Part shown: one piece after another, positions 9,849 through 21,006 of the stretch
Layout of the letters: each line of letters begins with the position of its first letter
How positions within the stretch are numbered: position 1 is the first letter of the stretch
NCBI GenBank assembly: GCA_018350325.1
Contig: JAEVLN010000015.1
Location: 372,001 to 436,000 of the forward strand
Source: Globodera rostochiensis
Lineage: Eukaryota; Nematoda; Chromadorea; Rhabditida; Heteroderidae
DNA length: 64,000 nt
Reading direction: 5' to 3'
Program-made: the position numbers and the translations under genes
The notes under the pieces: generated by a model
What the model was told of the DNA's origin: nothing
The model's database searches: none
The model's input: the letters and a program-made list of their open reading frames with translations, nothing else

Positions 9849-11336
9849 CTTTAAACTTAACTGATTCAGATTTTCTAAAAACCATTCGAAAGCTCTTGTC
9901 GAGATAAAGCTATCATTAAGGTAAAACTGCGATTGGACAATGTTAAAAAAAAGTTATGGCCAGAACACTCTGTTCTGGATTCGGTTCTGTTGCCTTTTTT
10001 CCAATGGTATTCAAAGAAGCGGGTAACGGCTCAGGTTACCCGCAGCTGAGGGTAAATAAGGGAGTATCGGGTAATTTTCATTGAATACGAGTTAACCCGC
10101 AGCTGAGGGTAGTTACCCGGGTAGCCTTACCCGGGTAACCTTACCTGGGTAACTTTACCCCGTTCTTTGCATACGGGCCCCGATCTCCCACTATATTTAA
10201 ATGATTTGTTGGCGTTCTAAATTAAGTTTGACAAATTGTCCATCGATAGTTTCCCCTTTTTTGTTGTTGACCCTTTTCTCTTCACTTCGTTTTTTCTTCT
10301 ATTGATCTGTGCGTTTGCATCTTTAATTTTTGTGTGCGAAAGCGTAATTGTGGACAGTAAAAGGAATAAGCATATTCGAACGGGTTCGACTACGGCTATT
10401 GACTACATCCCCCACACCAAAAAATGTTCCTTCGAAATAGTCTAAAATCCGAGTTTGGGTCCGGAGGGTTCGGATTCTGTGCCCCGAAACCCCCTAGATA
10501 CTCTTTCATCCAGACTTGTACAATATAAAAATTTCGCATTTGTGATTTTTGTGCTGGGTGGGTATTTCGTGGCACGCCCATTAAGTGACTATTTTTTAGT
10601 AATAGAGCCAAAATCGGGTCAATGCAAATGCCAACAAATTCTCTCGCATCCCCTCCACTCTCCTCGTTGACAATGCTATTTCTAAGTACATTTAAACGCA
10701 GGTAACTGGAATTTGAAGATGCGTGCCATTAAAGCAATGGGATTCCGAAGCTGAAACAAAATGAATTATCAAATGTTTTGACGAAAAGTAAAAATAAATG
10801 ATAAAACGACGGCCCCCCCCCCTAACAGCAAAGGTGTCTGGGGTTTTCGACACTGATTGATTTCGACACCGAACCAAAATTTAATTGTTTTTACCGATCT
10901 CTAAATAGGTAAAGTCTATTTTCAACCCTTGCCCGTATATTTGAAAATTTCGAAACGAATAGAATAATAATTAAAAAGATTTGAGTGCAAAATATTTTAT
11001 GACTCCACAAAATTACGAAAGCCAAAATTATAGGACTTAAATAACATTTTTATGTTTAAACGATAAAATTTAACATCAGATACCTATCATTAGAAAATGC
11101 CATAAAATCTGTTGATCACTTTGGAAATATTGAATTTGAAGTTTGGTCCAAAGTTTGCTTCAATTTTGTTGTCAAAAACTCTGGCGGCAGAGAGATAAGT
11201 CGTAATGCATGGAAACAATTCGGCGGCAGAATCGACAAACAAACCGGTAGTCTCTGCAAATATAACACAAATAAATTAGTTAGAAAATTTCTTTTTTTTT
11301 ATTCTTTTTCTTTCACTCACAAATCAGGGAGCAGGT
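9849..11336. other. Repeat-rich gene-free stretch
   Basis: About 9880-9970 is a dispersed repeat (GTTATGGCCAGAA type) that recurs inverted at about 19890-20040. About 10018-10160 is an array of the palindromic word TTACCCGGGTAA and CCCGCAGCTGAGGG. C runs occur near 10813. A plus frame at 10236-10445 encodes a hydrophobic helix but lacks an ATG. Confidence 0.45.
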
Positions 11337-11500
11337 CGTTTTGGCCCGCCGTCGAAATCGAAGGTTCGACGCAGCCCTGATGCATACACATATAAGTAAT
11401 CACATCTTATACTGGTTCAGTATTTTTTGCCTAAGCCTAAGCTAGCTAGGCCTAAAGCTAAGCTCAGTGTGGCTTAGGCTTAATGAACCCCTAAGTCTCT
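11337..11500. repeat. TAGGCCTAAGC-type repeat
   Basis: A block holding GCCTAAGCTAGCTAGGCC and related words, preceded by GACGCAGCCCTGATGCATAC. The same composite recurs at about 33165-33500, and shorter versions lie near 47050-47110. It sits where the last exon of the adjacent SPRY gene would be expected. Confidence 0.55.
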
Positions 11501-11614
11501 TGCAATTTTCAAATTGTTGCATTTAAACTATTATTTATATGCATTCATTGTTCATTTAAAAAAATATATACTGAATAAAAATTGCTCCTTTTTGAATTTA
11601 TTTTTCTTTCTCAC

Positions 11615-12165
11615 CCAAACTCTGCCCGTTTTTTGTGTAAATGATTTGGCGCGTTGCCAAATTGACGCCGCAGCCGATGACGTCACCGACACCAAATTGG
11701 GGCTTTCCTCCAATGTACGGATTTCCATTCCAGCGGGAACATCCGGCAACCGCGTGACCCCAAAAATAGCCCCAGCTTCCGTATGCGTAAGTGCCTTTAT
11801 AATACCCAACCCATCCGTCCAATGTCTTTTGTTTTGTAGAGAGACCAATGGAAAAAATGTTTCTGAAGAATTTTAAAGTTCAAACATTTATTTTTTATTT
11901 AACTTACTCTTTTCCTAATATTTTCACTTTGTAATAGAAAATGCCAAAATATTTTTCTGGAATTGGCCGTTCGGCGAACACAGAGCGATACCCTGGAAAG
12001 TAAGCCAAAATCTAAAAATTTTATCAACTCTTTTAATAAACCTTTTAATCAAATCACTTTAACAGAATAATCTTTACCCTCATTTTCTCCAGTAAATTGG
12101 ACCACCAATCGTTTGGGCTCTATGATTCTGAGGCTGCCATGACGCGCCATGGGATCCCATCGATT
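11615..12165 (-). pseudogene. SPRY-domain (SPRYSEC/RanBPM-like) gene, both ends missing
   Basis: Minus-strand exons: 12165-12078 (NRWDPMARHGSLRIIEPKRL), 11992-11908 ([20 protein letters not shown]) and 11862-11615 ([54 protein letters not shown]). These follow the SPRY exon order of the copies at 48700-50381. The phases join and there is no internal stop. The usual last exon ([17 protein letters not shown]) is absent; instead the TAGGCCTAAGC repeat follows. The upstream coiled-coil exon was not found either. SPRY domains bind partner proteins, and cyst nematodes secrete many as effectors. No signal peptide is visible here. It is a truncated copy, although the core could still be transcribed. 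Confidence 0.75.
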
Positions 12166-12882
12166 CTGTTTCAAGAGAAAGGAATTGTTTATGAAAATGT
12201 TTTTATATTTTTTTTGTTAAAAAGTTTGGACCTCAAACTTTTTCTTCTGTTTTCGGACGAGCGCAACGCAATTTGTGGCGATTGGATGGCACAGCAAAAG
12301 CATTCGGCGGCCGTAATGAAAGGGCAACGCGCAAATTACCTGAAATTTGTGTAAATAATTGTTTTTTTTAAAATCCATTTTTGATTTGATTAAATTTTGT
12401 GGCATTTATTTAAAAACGGCACACCTCACACTGCAATTCCAATTGTAAACGCCGACGGCGTTTTATTTGCGAGTCATTTTTATTGGAAGCGTCGCCGCTA
12501 TTTTCCATAACAAAAATCGGATGATTTTTTATTGCTTTAATGAAAAAACAATCAAAAATTTTAATGGTTTAACCAACATTGTCACAACATCAAAAAAACC
12601 ATAACCAGAATTGTGAGAAAGAAAATTCAAAAGCTACGGTTAATAAATCGAAATTGATAAATAATTATTTAAATACGTTTATTGGTAAAGCCCACCCCCC
12701 ATCCTCCCCCCCCCCCAGAAATTGGTACGATTTTTTGATTGCTTTATTATTGAGTTTAACTTTCTCGAGAACAAACCATCAGAATAGTGTTAGGCACGGT
12801 ACGGTAATACCGCGGTATTTTTCGGTATTACCGAGGTATTTTTAAATATTTTGATTAATAAATGCCTGGCATAATGTTGTAA

Positions 12883-13038
12883 ATGTGCATTACGTTTTTG
12901 GACCTTTCCAAAGAATTACGCTTTTTACGAAACAGAATTGCCGAGTTGGAACGTTACCGTGAAAACCCCATAAAAATGGAATTAATGGCGATTAAGGAAA
13001 AAATGGAGAACACAAAACAAGAGCTCGAAAATGTGTGA
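12883..13038 (+). CDS. Small coiled-coil ORF (51 codons) or lone exon
   Basis: ATG at 12883 opens a frame reading LSKELRFLRNRIAELERYR then KMELMAIKEKMENTKQELE and a stop. Charged heptads suggest a coiled coil. Coiled coils of this kind precede the SPRY domain in family members here (exon 48842-48970), so it may be a detached N-terminal exon. No SPRY exon follows on this strand. Function unknown. Confidence 0.4.
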   Translation: MCITFLDLSKELRFLRNRIAELERYRENPIKMELMAIKEKMENTKQELENV

Positions 13039-13985
13039 ATATTTTGAGCACTCACTGTAAAAAGGAGAAATTGAGAAATTTTTTATTTTATTCAACAAAC
13101 TTAATTAAAGCTGCCGTAGTCGAGTGTGAATGTTGACCTAAAAACGAGGCGATGGACGGGCATTCATTCACTTTATCTCTTTTCATCATAAATTTGAATC
13201 GTTTCCCTCCAAATTTTTACCATCGCTAAAAAACAAAATAAGGAAATGCAGAATAGGTCGTTTAGTAGGTGTGAAAATAGGTAGTTTCACGATAAAATAT
13301 CGCTTAGAAAGACATCATTTTTTTTTACAGATTATATAGGAAGAAAAAGCTATTTGCGGGGCAAATCATTCAAAAATTAATGATCAATCGAAACCTCTTT
13401 ATGAGCAGAAGATATTTGTAAGCAAGAGCTAAGCGATTGGATAGCTGTCAAAAGTTAGGCCCAAAATACTGAAAAAGCCGATTTTTGGCAAATTTTTGGC
13501 CTTGTAACTTTTTTTAGACGAGCTCATCACTTTTTCCCCGCTAGAACATATTTTATAAAAATAATCTGAGCCTTAAAATGACACCAAATTTATCTGATTC
13601 GATTAAGTTTGAAGAGACTTATAGTCATTTAGGCCAAAATCAATGTGCCGATATGTGCCGACAGTTTTACCTTTTTCCAAATCAATCCAAATCAGATGAG
13701 CAAGATAAATTGAAGGCCCGAATGTTCAAGTATCTTTCATTAAGCAAAAGCTTAGCGATTTGGAACGTGAGAAAGCCCTAAAAAATGATTTGTTAAAATT
13801 GGCTTATGGCGGCCCCATAACTTTTTTCAGAAGCATCAAATAGTTTAGCTTATGCTTACAAATAAGTTCTACTCATCATGAGCTTTCAATTGATACCGAC
13901 TTTGTTTGGTTTGGGTGGGTATGAAGCAATTACGGAATTTGGCCCTTTCCAATTAAATGAAAATTGATTAAATTCAGCGAAAATT
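13039..13985. other. Gene-free stretch with dispersed repeat fragments
   Basis: It contains GCCGTAGTCGAGTGTG (also at 5900) and GGCCCCATAACTTTTTTCA (similar to 6015-6040). A plus open frame (13578-13781) has no recognisable domain and lies in repeat-like sequence. Confidence 0.4.
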
Positions 13986-13990
13986 ATTAA

Positions 13991-14053
13991 TTACATGGAG
14001 GGGATTCGAACCCTCAACCGTTTTTTTGTTAACAAGCACACAGACCAGTAGGC
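13991..14053 (-). repeat. tRNA-like sequence (degenerate)
   Basis: The minus strand has an A-box-like TGGCCTACTGGTC and a B-box GGTTCGAATCC about 30 nt apart, with GTT in the anticodon position. The stems do not close properly and the acceptor strands do not pair, so it is a tRNA relic or a SINE head, not a tRNA gene. Confidence 0.4.
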
Positions 14054-14246
14054 CAAAATTTAGATTTTTTTTTGAACGGGGACCTCAAAATCGAATCAAT
14101 CTTTAAACCCTGGTTTAAGCTAAGATTTTTATCAAAATTTCTGACAATAAAAGCTTTACAATGTGTGGGGGAAAGTAAAACTTTCAATATTTATGTAGTC
14201 CATTTCTAAGTTTGAATTTCCATCCTTTAAATTCCGTTCCGCTCAT

Positions 14247-15896
14247 TCACTTTTTGCTTTTCTTGCTCATTCGCGGCCTTCGCTTGTGTTGTCTGAAAAT
14301 TAAAAATGAAACAAAAATTTGATTTAAACGATAGTACAGTCATTTTGTCTTACCCGACATCGCTCATGTTCTTGTCCTCGAAGTTAATGGCGATGCGATT
14401 CCACTGACAGTCCCAATCCCATTCAACCGCCGCCTTTTCCAACTCGGCCCATTTTTCTTCGTCGCGCTCAATTGGACAACGAATCAACAGCGAAAAGTTT
14501 TTCTTAAGGCGTCGTGACTCCAATCGTTCGCCCGTCGAATTGTTCTTCTGTTCAAATGGCGCAATGCCAGCAGAATTGCAACAAGTAAAAATACAGGCGA
14601 TGAAATTTGCTGGATTGGTCGAATTGACAAATGCCTAAAGAAGTTATAGAGGAAAACAGAAAAATCCCAATAAAATCACATTTTTGAGTCCTTTCACATC
14701 TGCAAAAGAAGAAAAGGATAGCAACAATTTCGGAAGTCCATCTCCGCGGGGCGTGTGCAACCATTTGGCCAATGCTTGGTCAGAAGAAGCGCCGGCACTC
14801 TCATCTGCCGGGAACTTGGGAAAAGCATAATCGGAATCGAACACGCGAAGCTTTGGGCAATCGCCGAGAACAGTTGGAGAGAAACGGCGCAAACGGCCGA
14901 GTTGGGAGGAATCCAAAGAAACGCCGCAAACGTTGCCACTGATCAGAGGCCAAATCTTCTCCCAAATGATTTCCCAACTGCGGTTTTGGGTGTAGGATGA
15001 TGTTCCAATGTTAAGTTTGGTTCCTTTGGAGTCGAAAAGTCGGCTAATTCTTTGAAGAAATTTGATGACTTTTCGGTTGATGTAACTAAAATTCTCAAAT
15101 ATTGTTTAGGGCTTTCAGAACAATTTAAGGACTTTATTTGAAGGCACTCAAAGCCGATCACATTGTCGGGAAGCGGCTCTTGCGGAATTGGCAGCCGACG
15201 CTCGACTTCATAGCCCTCCCGATCAAAGCGTTTGACAATTTCAGCGCCACATCCTTTCTTTGCGCGACGAATTTCCAAATTGCCCAGTGCCCATTGCTTC
15301 GAAAAGAAATGCGCGTCCACTAAACGGTCAAATCGATCGCTGATCAGTGCAAGTTTCAGGCCGAGCACAATTGGGCCACAGAATGCGAAGACTTCGAACA
15401 AAACGTCGGCAGAAATAAAACTGACAATCGATTAAAAGCATTAAACACAAAATTAAAAAAAACATTATTTTAGCCTAGTTTTGCCAAATTCTTGCCCTGG
15501 GGCAAATCGGAATTTTTACTTTCCAATGTAAGAAAATGGGTACAAATTTTATTTACGGACCAAGCTCAAAATGCGTTACTAAAAACAATTTATTGGTTTG
15601 TTTTATGGGGAGAAACTTTAATTTTTAAGCAAAAATCGGCTCATATTAGCCTAAAAATCACATAAAATTACTCAAAGCCCAAATCTAATTATAGTAAATT
15701 TGTACAATAAAAACCGGCAGAAAACGGTCACATTTCGTAATTAATGCATTTTTGAGGCTTTTAACGATGCCATTTTTAAAAAAGAAGAAAATCGCATTTT
15801 TTACTATTCGCTGCCGAAAAAATTTGTTCCTTATAAATAAAAGAAAACTCACATTTTATTCAATTGTTTCTCCACTTTCTTTGGATTGTCCGACAT
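14247..15896 (-). CDS. F-box-like family protein (copy C, arm 1)
   Basis: Complete five-exon gene on the minus strand: 15896-15853 ([14 protein letters not shown]), 15420-15133 (F-box-like segment [33 protein letters not shown]), 15085-14680 ([36 protein letters not shown]), 14634-14354 ([33 protein letters not shown]) and 14292-14247 (basic tail, stop). All junctions are in phase. ATG is the usual family start. The F-box-like helix near the N terminus suggests binding to Skp1 in an SCF ubiquitin ligase; the rest would bind substrate. Exons 1, 2 and 4 are identical to copy D. The 3' half of exon 3 differs strongly ([31 protein letters not shown]). A conserved promoter block lies upstream. Confidence 0.85.
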
Positions 15897-15939
15897 TTAT
15901 TGATTGTTGTTGAAAATTGAAATAATTTATACTAACGAT

Positions 15940-16165
15940 TAAATGTGGCTAAAATGAACCTTTAATTCTTAATATAAACAATAAATCCAAATAATTATAG
16001 TAACGATTAAAGCTAAAATGAACCTTTAATTCTTAATATAAACAATAAAATCCAAATAATTATAGTAACGATTAAAGCTAAAATGAACCTTTAATTCTTA
16101 ATATAAACAATAAAATCCAAATAATTATAGTAACGATTAAAGCTAAAATAAACCTTTAATTTTTA
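15940..16165. repeat. Three-copy ~65-bp tandem repeat (arm 1)
   Basis: About three copies of a unit containing TATAAACAATAAAATCCAAA and TAACGATTAAAGCTAAAAT lie between the conserved promoter box and the ATG of copy C. The single-unit form is seen before the genes at 33927 and 45136. Confidence 0.8.
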
Positions 16166-16176
16166 ATATGAAACAA

Positions 16177-16216
16177 AAAAATAATTCTGTTCGAATGATT
16201 GTGACAAAATCGTCAG
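16177..16216 (-). promoter_or_regulatory. Conserved upstream box of F-box-like genes (copy C)
   Basis: Minus-strand word GACGATTTTGTCACAATCAT followed by TCGAACAGAATTATT. It is conserved before five family genes (C, D, F, G and its duplicate), with a further conserved ~180 bp upstream (GAGCACAAAAT, CTTTTCCCAATTTT). The conservation suggests a shared promoter element; no factor is identified. Confidence 0.55.
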
Positions 16217-16479
16217 GTCAACTCGTTGTGGCTTCGTCGCGTGAGAAATAGTGCAGACAAAAATTGGGAAAAGAAAGAGACGGAATTTGCCCATCTCTGA
16301 CAACGATTAAAGAAAGACAAAAATCGATAATTTTGTGCTCAATAGGGGGGCAGAGAAAGAAAACATCCGTCTCTATTCTGTTTGCATCAAACAGCTTTAC
16401 AGCAGCAGCCATTGTAATTTGTGGCGCACATAAAAATGTGTTCTTACGAGAAGAAAACATTGAGGGATTGGCATAATTT

Positions 16480-17062
16480 AAAAGTTTTACTAGGGTTGTT
16501 GGCGGTCGGTTAACCGAACCGAAGCAGAAAACCGGGGGGTACCGGTTTATCGGTTTAAAAATACACCCCCGTAATGATGGGATTTTATGGGTGTTTGTTG
16601 ATGAAAGTGCTGGTGTAGTGGAAGTGGTAGGGGTAGGTGAACTGTGGGTGGGAGATGGTTCAGATCCTGGCTGCGTTAATTGGTTTTTCAAACTTTCTCT
16701 GAACTTTACGGTGTGTAAACAATTCCAAAAGTTTTTAAATTTCCCAATTTTTTTTATAAGATACAATTCTCAATCATTTCATTTTTTTGATTGGACAAAT
16801 TCCACTGAATATTTAGAAAAATGAATAACTTTGTTCAAAGTTGAGTGACCCCACCCCGACTAATTTATTTTTTATCACTTTCGGTGACATCTATGGTGGA
16901 CGAAACAAATAAATAAAAATTGTTTCTTTGTAAAATTGGTAATTAATAAGGTAATTTTTTAAAGTTTTTAGGAATGGGCGGAGTCCCGGCCGGGAAAAAT
17001 TTTAGATATTAACGATAATTGTTTTAAAACCGACCGCCAACAACCCTAGTTTCAACTTTTAA
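16480..17062. repeat. TIR element in arm 1
   Basis: Left end AGGGTTGTTGGCGGTCGGTT near 16492; right end AACCGACCGCCAACAACCCT near 17029-17048. The inverted match extends imperfectly through TTAAAAGTT. The interior has AACCGAACC and CCGGTTTATCGG words and no gene. An exact mirror copy lies at about 25727-26309, so the insertion predates the inverted duplication. Confidence 0.7.
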
Positions 17063-17186
17063 CGACTCAAATTTGCCATGCTGAAAATAGTAATTGAAGA
17101 TGAAAATTGTATGGAACCCGTTAAAGGTGTCCGGCAGGCACGTATTTAGGATTTTGCTATGGAGGGGGTACAAAAAGGTCGATTTT

Positions 17187-19411
17187 AGGGGTGCATTTTT
17201 GTGTTTTATTGCATTTTTCTTAAGCAATTTTTCGAAATATGTTCACTTATATGGGGTGCATTCTTCATTTTTTTATTACATTTAAGCAATTTCTAAAAAT
17301 TTTTGAAAATCATACCCCTAGAAAATCTTTTAATCGATTTTGAAAACAATTTTTATTTTTTAAATGGGGGCGCCATCTTCACTATTACCAGGCCGCAGGC
17401 ACGTAGCCAGGGGGGGGGGGGCACGGGAGGCATGCCCCCCCCCCCCCCGAAATGAAATTTGAGAAAAAAAAACTATAGGGGGGACGCTATTGTTTTGCAC
17501 TTTTACAATTTTTTGACCAAGTTCTTAACAAGATTCATTAAAATTTCCAAAAATTTCCTCCGGCCCCTCCCAATCCTAAAAAACTTCAAAAAAAGGACCG
17601 ATTTTTAAAATTTTGGTTGCAAAATTTTCTCGCCCGAATGAATCTTTTCTAACAATTTTGTTTCCGCTCAACAATCGGTGCATTTTTTATATCATTTTTT
17701 TGCGCGTGATTTTTCAAAAAATTTTTTGAAAATTTTAACAATGTTTGTTAAGAAAATTGATGGAAAATATACCTAGTAAATTGGGCATTTCCCCTTCTGC
17801 TACGCTTTACAGTATTGTTTTTCCCATTCGGGATTGAATACACTTTTACGCTTTACTGAAGACATGTTAAAAAATAGAAACGATCAAGAATCAACTCTTT
17901 TGAGAGCGCTGGCGCATTTTTGATTAAATGACCATTTTTTATTGAAAATTTTGAATATTCACAATGCCAAAACATGAATATTTCCATAAAATCCCAATAT
18001 TTTCAACACTCACGCCAAACCCTCATTTTCAAGAACAATCTTGAAAATAAGGACATTTTCAATTTTTAAGATCGAGGGTCAATTTTCAAGGACTGTCCTT
18101 GCCATAAGGACGAACACAAACCCTGGTTTAATTTTGTCCTACCCGCCGTCGATGAGCCCGCCAAATAGCCTCAATTTTTTTGGTTGTTGGTGGTTCCGAC
18201 GGCGTCGCCAAGTAAATTTTTAATGTTTTTTGTTAAGAAAACTGCGCAAAAAAAAATTTCGGAAATTTTCCGATTTTCTAATTTTTTTAAATGCAACTGT
18301 TTTTTTGCAAATTCTGCTTTACTTTAGGGTGAGGGGTCGGCGGTGCTTTTGGAAAATTTTAATTATCTTGAACAAAAATATGGGTAAAAAAGTACAAGGG
18401 TCCGTTTCCAAGTACTGTACATGGCATCAAAGTACATAACCGAACCCGGCTATAACTCGTCCAAGGCTTGGTATTTTAACACACTATTTTCCCCGAATGT
18501 TTGAATAGCGATTTGAACATTCTCTTAAAATATTTTTTTATCCAAGCAAATGATTTGTAATTTATACAAATTGAAAAAGGAAATAATCAAAAAAATTGCC
18601 TTAGTTTTGAAAATCGGGAACTTGTAGAACTTCTCGAAACTGCCACCACCATTAGAATTAATCAAAGTTCACATCGCCACAATCCAACAATGGATGAACA
18701 GACCAAAAACGTCCAATTAAATGTTAATTAAAAATTAGCTTTCTAAAAGCTACCGCTAAAAACCAGCAAGCAGAACAGCGAAAAGAATGGGCAATGCGCG
18801 ACAACTGCCGCGCCATCCAGCGGAACCAGTGGAATTTCAATTTCTGGAACTAAATAAAGAATATTTTAAAAGGTGTTTTTGTTGTTGTCGTGATAAGAAA
18901 GGCAGGTTATTATTTTTAGTCAGTTTCACCCTCTGGGGTGGAATCATAAGAAAGTGGTTTAGCTGGCCATGGTTAAATAAGCATGGATGGTTAAATGACC
19001 TGGTTAGCTAACCGTGACCCGTATAATAAGAAATTTTAAAATTTCACCATTAGCTAATGGGTAAACAATGGTAATCTACCTAACCATCGGCCAAAAGTGG
19101 GATGCAGAGACTTGAAAGGACCATTGTGCGGGACCGGGATTTTTGGAGAAACGCGGTATCGGGATTGGGAAATTCCGGGTCAAAAATAATGGACAAAAAA
19201 AAATGATTTAAAAAACCCGGAATATATCAAAAGGAGTTTTGAAGGAATTTTGAAAAGCCGGGATTAAAATTTCAGTACCAAAATGGAAAAAATTGAACAT
19301 CTCACGTACCAGTCCCGGTCCCGGCCAACTCAAATTTAAATAAAGAGCAGCTAGAAATGATTGAAAAACATCGGCCAATATTTCGCAGTCTCGAAAGCCC
19401 TGATTCGTGTT
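17187..19411. other. Gene-free stretch in the inverted-repeat spacer
   Basis: It contains G/C runs (17410-17445), AT-rich DNA, and word arrays such as CCATGGTTAAATAAGCATGG (18966-18985) and GGGACCGGGATT (19130). I found no supported gene. Confidence 0.45.
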
Positions 19412-21006
19412 TCAATTTTTATGTTTCGGGACTCTAAGCGCCGGTTTGAGATTACCCGTAGTGCTTTGTTCGATTATGGGCTTCTTCGTCGTGGTTTTCG
19501 TCGTGGTCTTTGTCGTGGGCTTGGGTTTTAGCGGTTGCATTTCGATCTTAAGCCTATTGCATTGGCCAGTGCCGCAAATTTCGCACTTGGGCGTTCCCTT
19601 CATTTCGGCACAAAATGGACGCAATTCGTTTACATTGCAGCCTCCTCCATCGGGTGCACACGAATTGATGACAAACAGTTGATTGTCATCTCCTGTTGTG
19701 TGATAGGTAAGTAGGACTGGGATTTTCATGTTTTCTTACAAATAGGTAGGTTATCAACCAAAAAATAGTATTTCTTTTGAATTAGAGCGACTTTTTAGTC
19801 CATATAAATCAATATTTTGGGTTTTTAAGAATAAATGTATTTCGCTATTTTTCCGTAAAATCCATATTTTAGCAATTTTTCTGGATAATTAAAGTTATGG
19901 CCAGAAAAACCTCCAAAAAAGAGCATTTTTTAACTGTTTCACTTTTTTGGCCATAACTTTTTTAACATTGTCCAATCGCAAAACGTTAGCTTAATGATAA
20001 CACCAACTCATCGCGAGCGTTCGAAAGTTATAAAGCTTTTGACATTCGGACCGGAAGCGAAAAAAGCGGGAAAGTTTTAGTACCAATATGGAAAAAATTG
20101 ACCATTTCAGTACCGTTCCCGATCCCGTGCTAGCCTACCCTACTCTCAAGACTGGACCCAAATTTCAAGTCCCGTTCAGCCCCTGCCTCCCCTCCCTTCT
20201 GCTGCTCACCATCAATGCAAGAGTATGTCGCGCACCCGTCAAAACTTCCACCGCAATCTTTTTCATCATACATACTGCCCTCTTCAACATCGTTGACCTC
20301 CCAATCAGTCATTTTCTTGAACATCCCATTGGGCAACGCGCCACGAATTCGAAGGGAATAAAAACAATTGTCTACTGAAAAATAATAATGTTTTTTTGGT
20401 AAAATTGCCGCCATCCATGTCAGTCCACAGATACGATGAAATCTTACCAAAAACCCCAATTTTTATAGATTTTCTTAGATACTGAAATGAATACACACAG
20501 TAGGCGCTAGGACAGTACCGGTTGAACAGCTACAAATCCGGTTACGAAAATCGGGTCCTCAAAATCCCGGCCAACCGAAAAACGGTGGTTTAAGCAACCC
20601 CTAGTTATTGGAATAAGGGTTTTTAAAAATTTCTCAGTCACGGATATTGGTTCCGATCCTTAATATCGACTCTCACCTAAAATTAAAGTCCTCAAGAATA
20701 TTTTATTATTGAAAATTTACAAAAATTCTTAGCAAGTTAATGAAACTTAAAATATCTTTATTATTTTTAATGAAAATCTTTTCAAAACATTTTTGAGAAT
20801 TGAACAGAGGATTTATTTCCGGATTTTTTATAAAAAAGTCCGGAATTCCGGACCCAAAAATGTCTGGAAATCCGGAATCCGGTTACATCCCTGGTCGACA
20901 TTGAATGACTTGGCACCGGACCTGGTTCATCAAACGGCAAAAGGCTATGCACAAATACGACGAGTATGAGCAGCAGCAGTTGGTTAATGATGAAAGATTG
21001 TGGCAT
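19412..21006 (-). CDS. Secreted cysteine-rich protein, Ly6/uPAR-like
   Basis: Three minus-strand exons join in phase to 176 codons: 21006-20922 (MPQSFIINQLLLLILVVFVH, a clear signal peptide, then SLLPFDEP), 20374-20210 (DNCFYSLRIRG, MYDEKDCGGSFDGCATYSC) and 19692-19412 (NQLFVINSCAPDGGGC, RPFCAEM, TPKCEICGTGQCN, then a Thr/Lys/Pro-rich tail KPTTKTTTKTTTKKP). After signal cleavage there are ten cysteines, and the last pair sits in a C..C....CN end typical of Ly6/uPAR three-finger domains. The Ly6 assignment rests on cysteine pattern only. No C-terminal hydrophobic GPI signal is seen, so secretion is likely. Introns of 547 and 517 nt are large for this window and hold repeats (CCGGATTCCGG near 20860-20890; GTTATGGCC near 19895). 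It is the only signal-peptide gene I could find here. Confidence 0.7.
20490..20902. repeat. TIR-like repeat in intron 1 of the Cys-rich gene
   Basis: It starts on the minus strand with CAGGGATGTAACCGGATTCC near 20902 and holds CCGGAATTCCGGAC words. The opposite end near 20590 has GGTTACGAAAATCGGGTCC and AACCGAAAAACGG. Boundaries are approximate. Confidence 0.4.

Larger units (their letters stand above)
14165..17186 (+). repeat. Inverted-repeat arm 1 (~3.0 kb)
   Basis: Reverse complement of 25603-28624. Matching positions sum to 42,789 along more than 2 kb, so there is no net indel between about 14,680 and 17,170. Four bases are lost in one intron near 14,650. The arm contains the complete F-box-like gene, its promoter, a tandem repeat and a TIR element. 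The outer edge is at the 3' flank of the gene. The inner edge falls inside another dispersed repeat (GGCACGTATTTAGGATTT, also at 21867). Confidence 0.9.

Noticed and set aside
10018..10160. Telomere-like TTACCC words
   Set aside because: The words are palindromic TTACCCGGGTAA units, not a TTAGGC telomere array, and are internal to repeats.
10236..10445. Hydrophobic open frame resembling a signal peptide or membrane segment
   Set aside because: No ATG, no splice partners and no recognisable family; composition is explained by T-rich DNA.
16218..16766. 182-codon open frame, mirrored at 26023-26571
   Set aside because: It lies in the promoter/TIR-element region upstream of the F-box-like genes. 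It crosses the TIR and the conserved promoter block, has no domain, and identity between arms reflects the recent duplication, not coding constraint.
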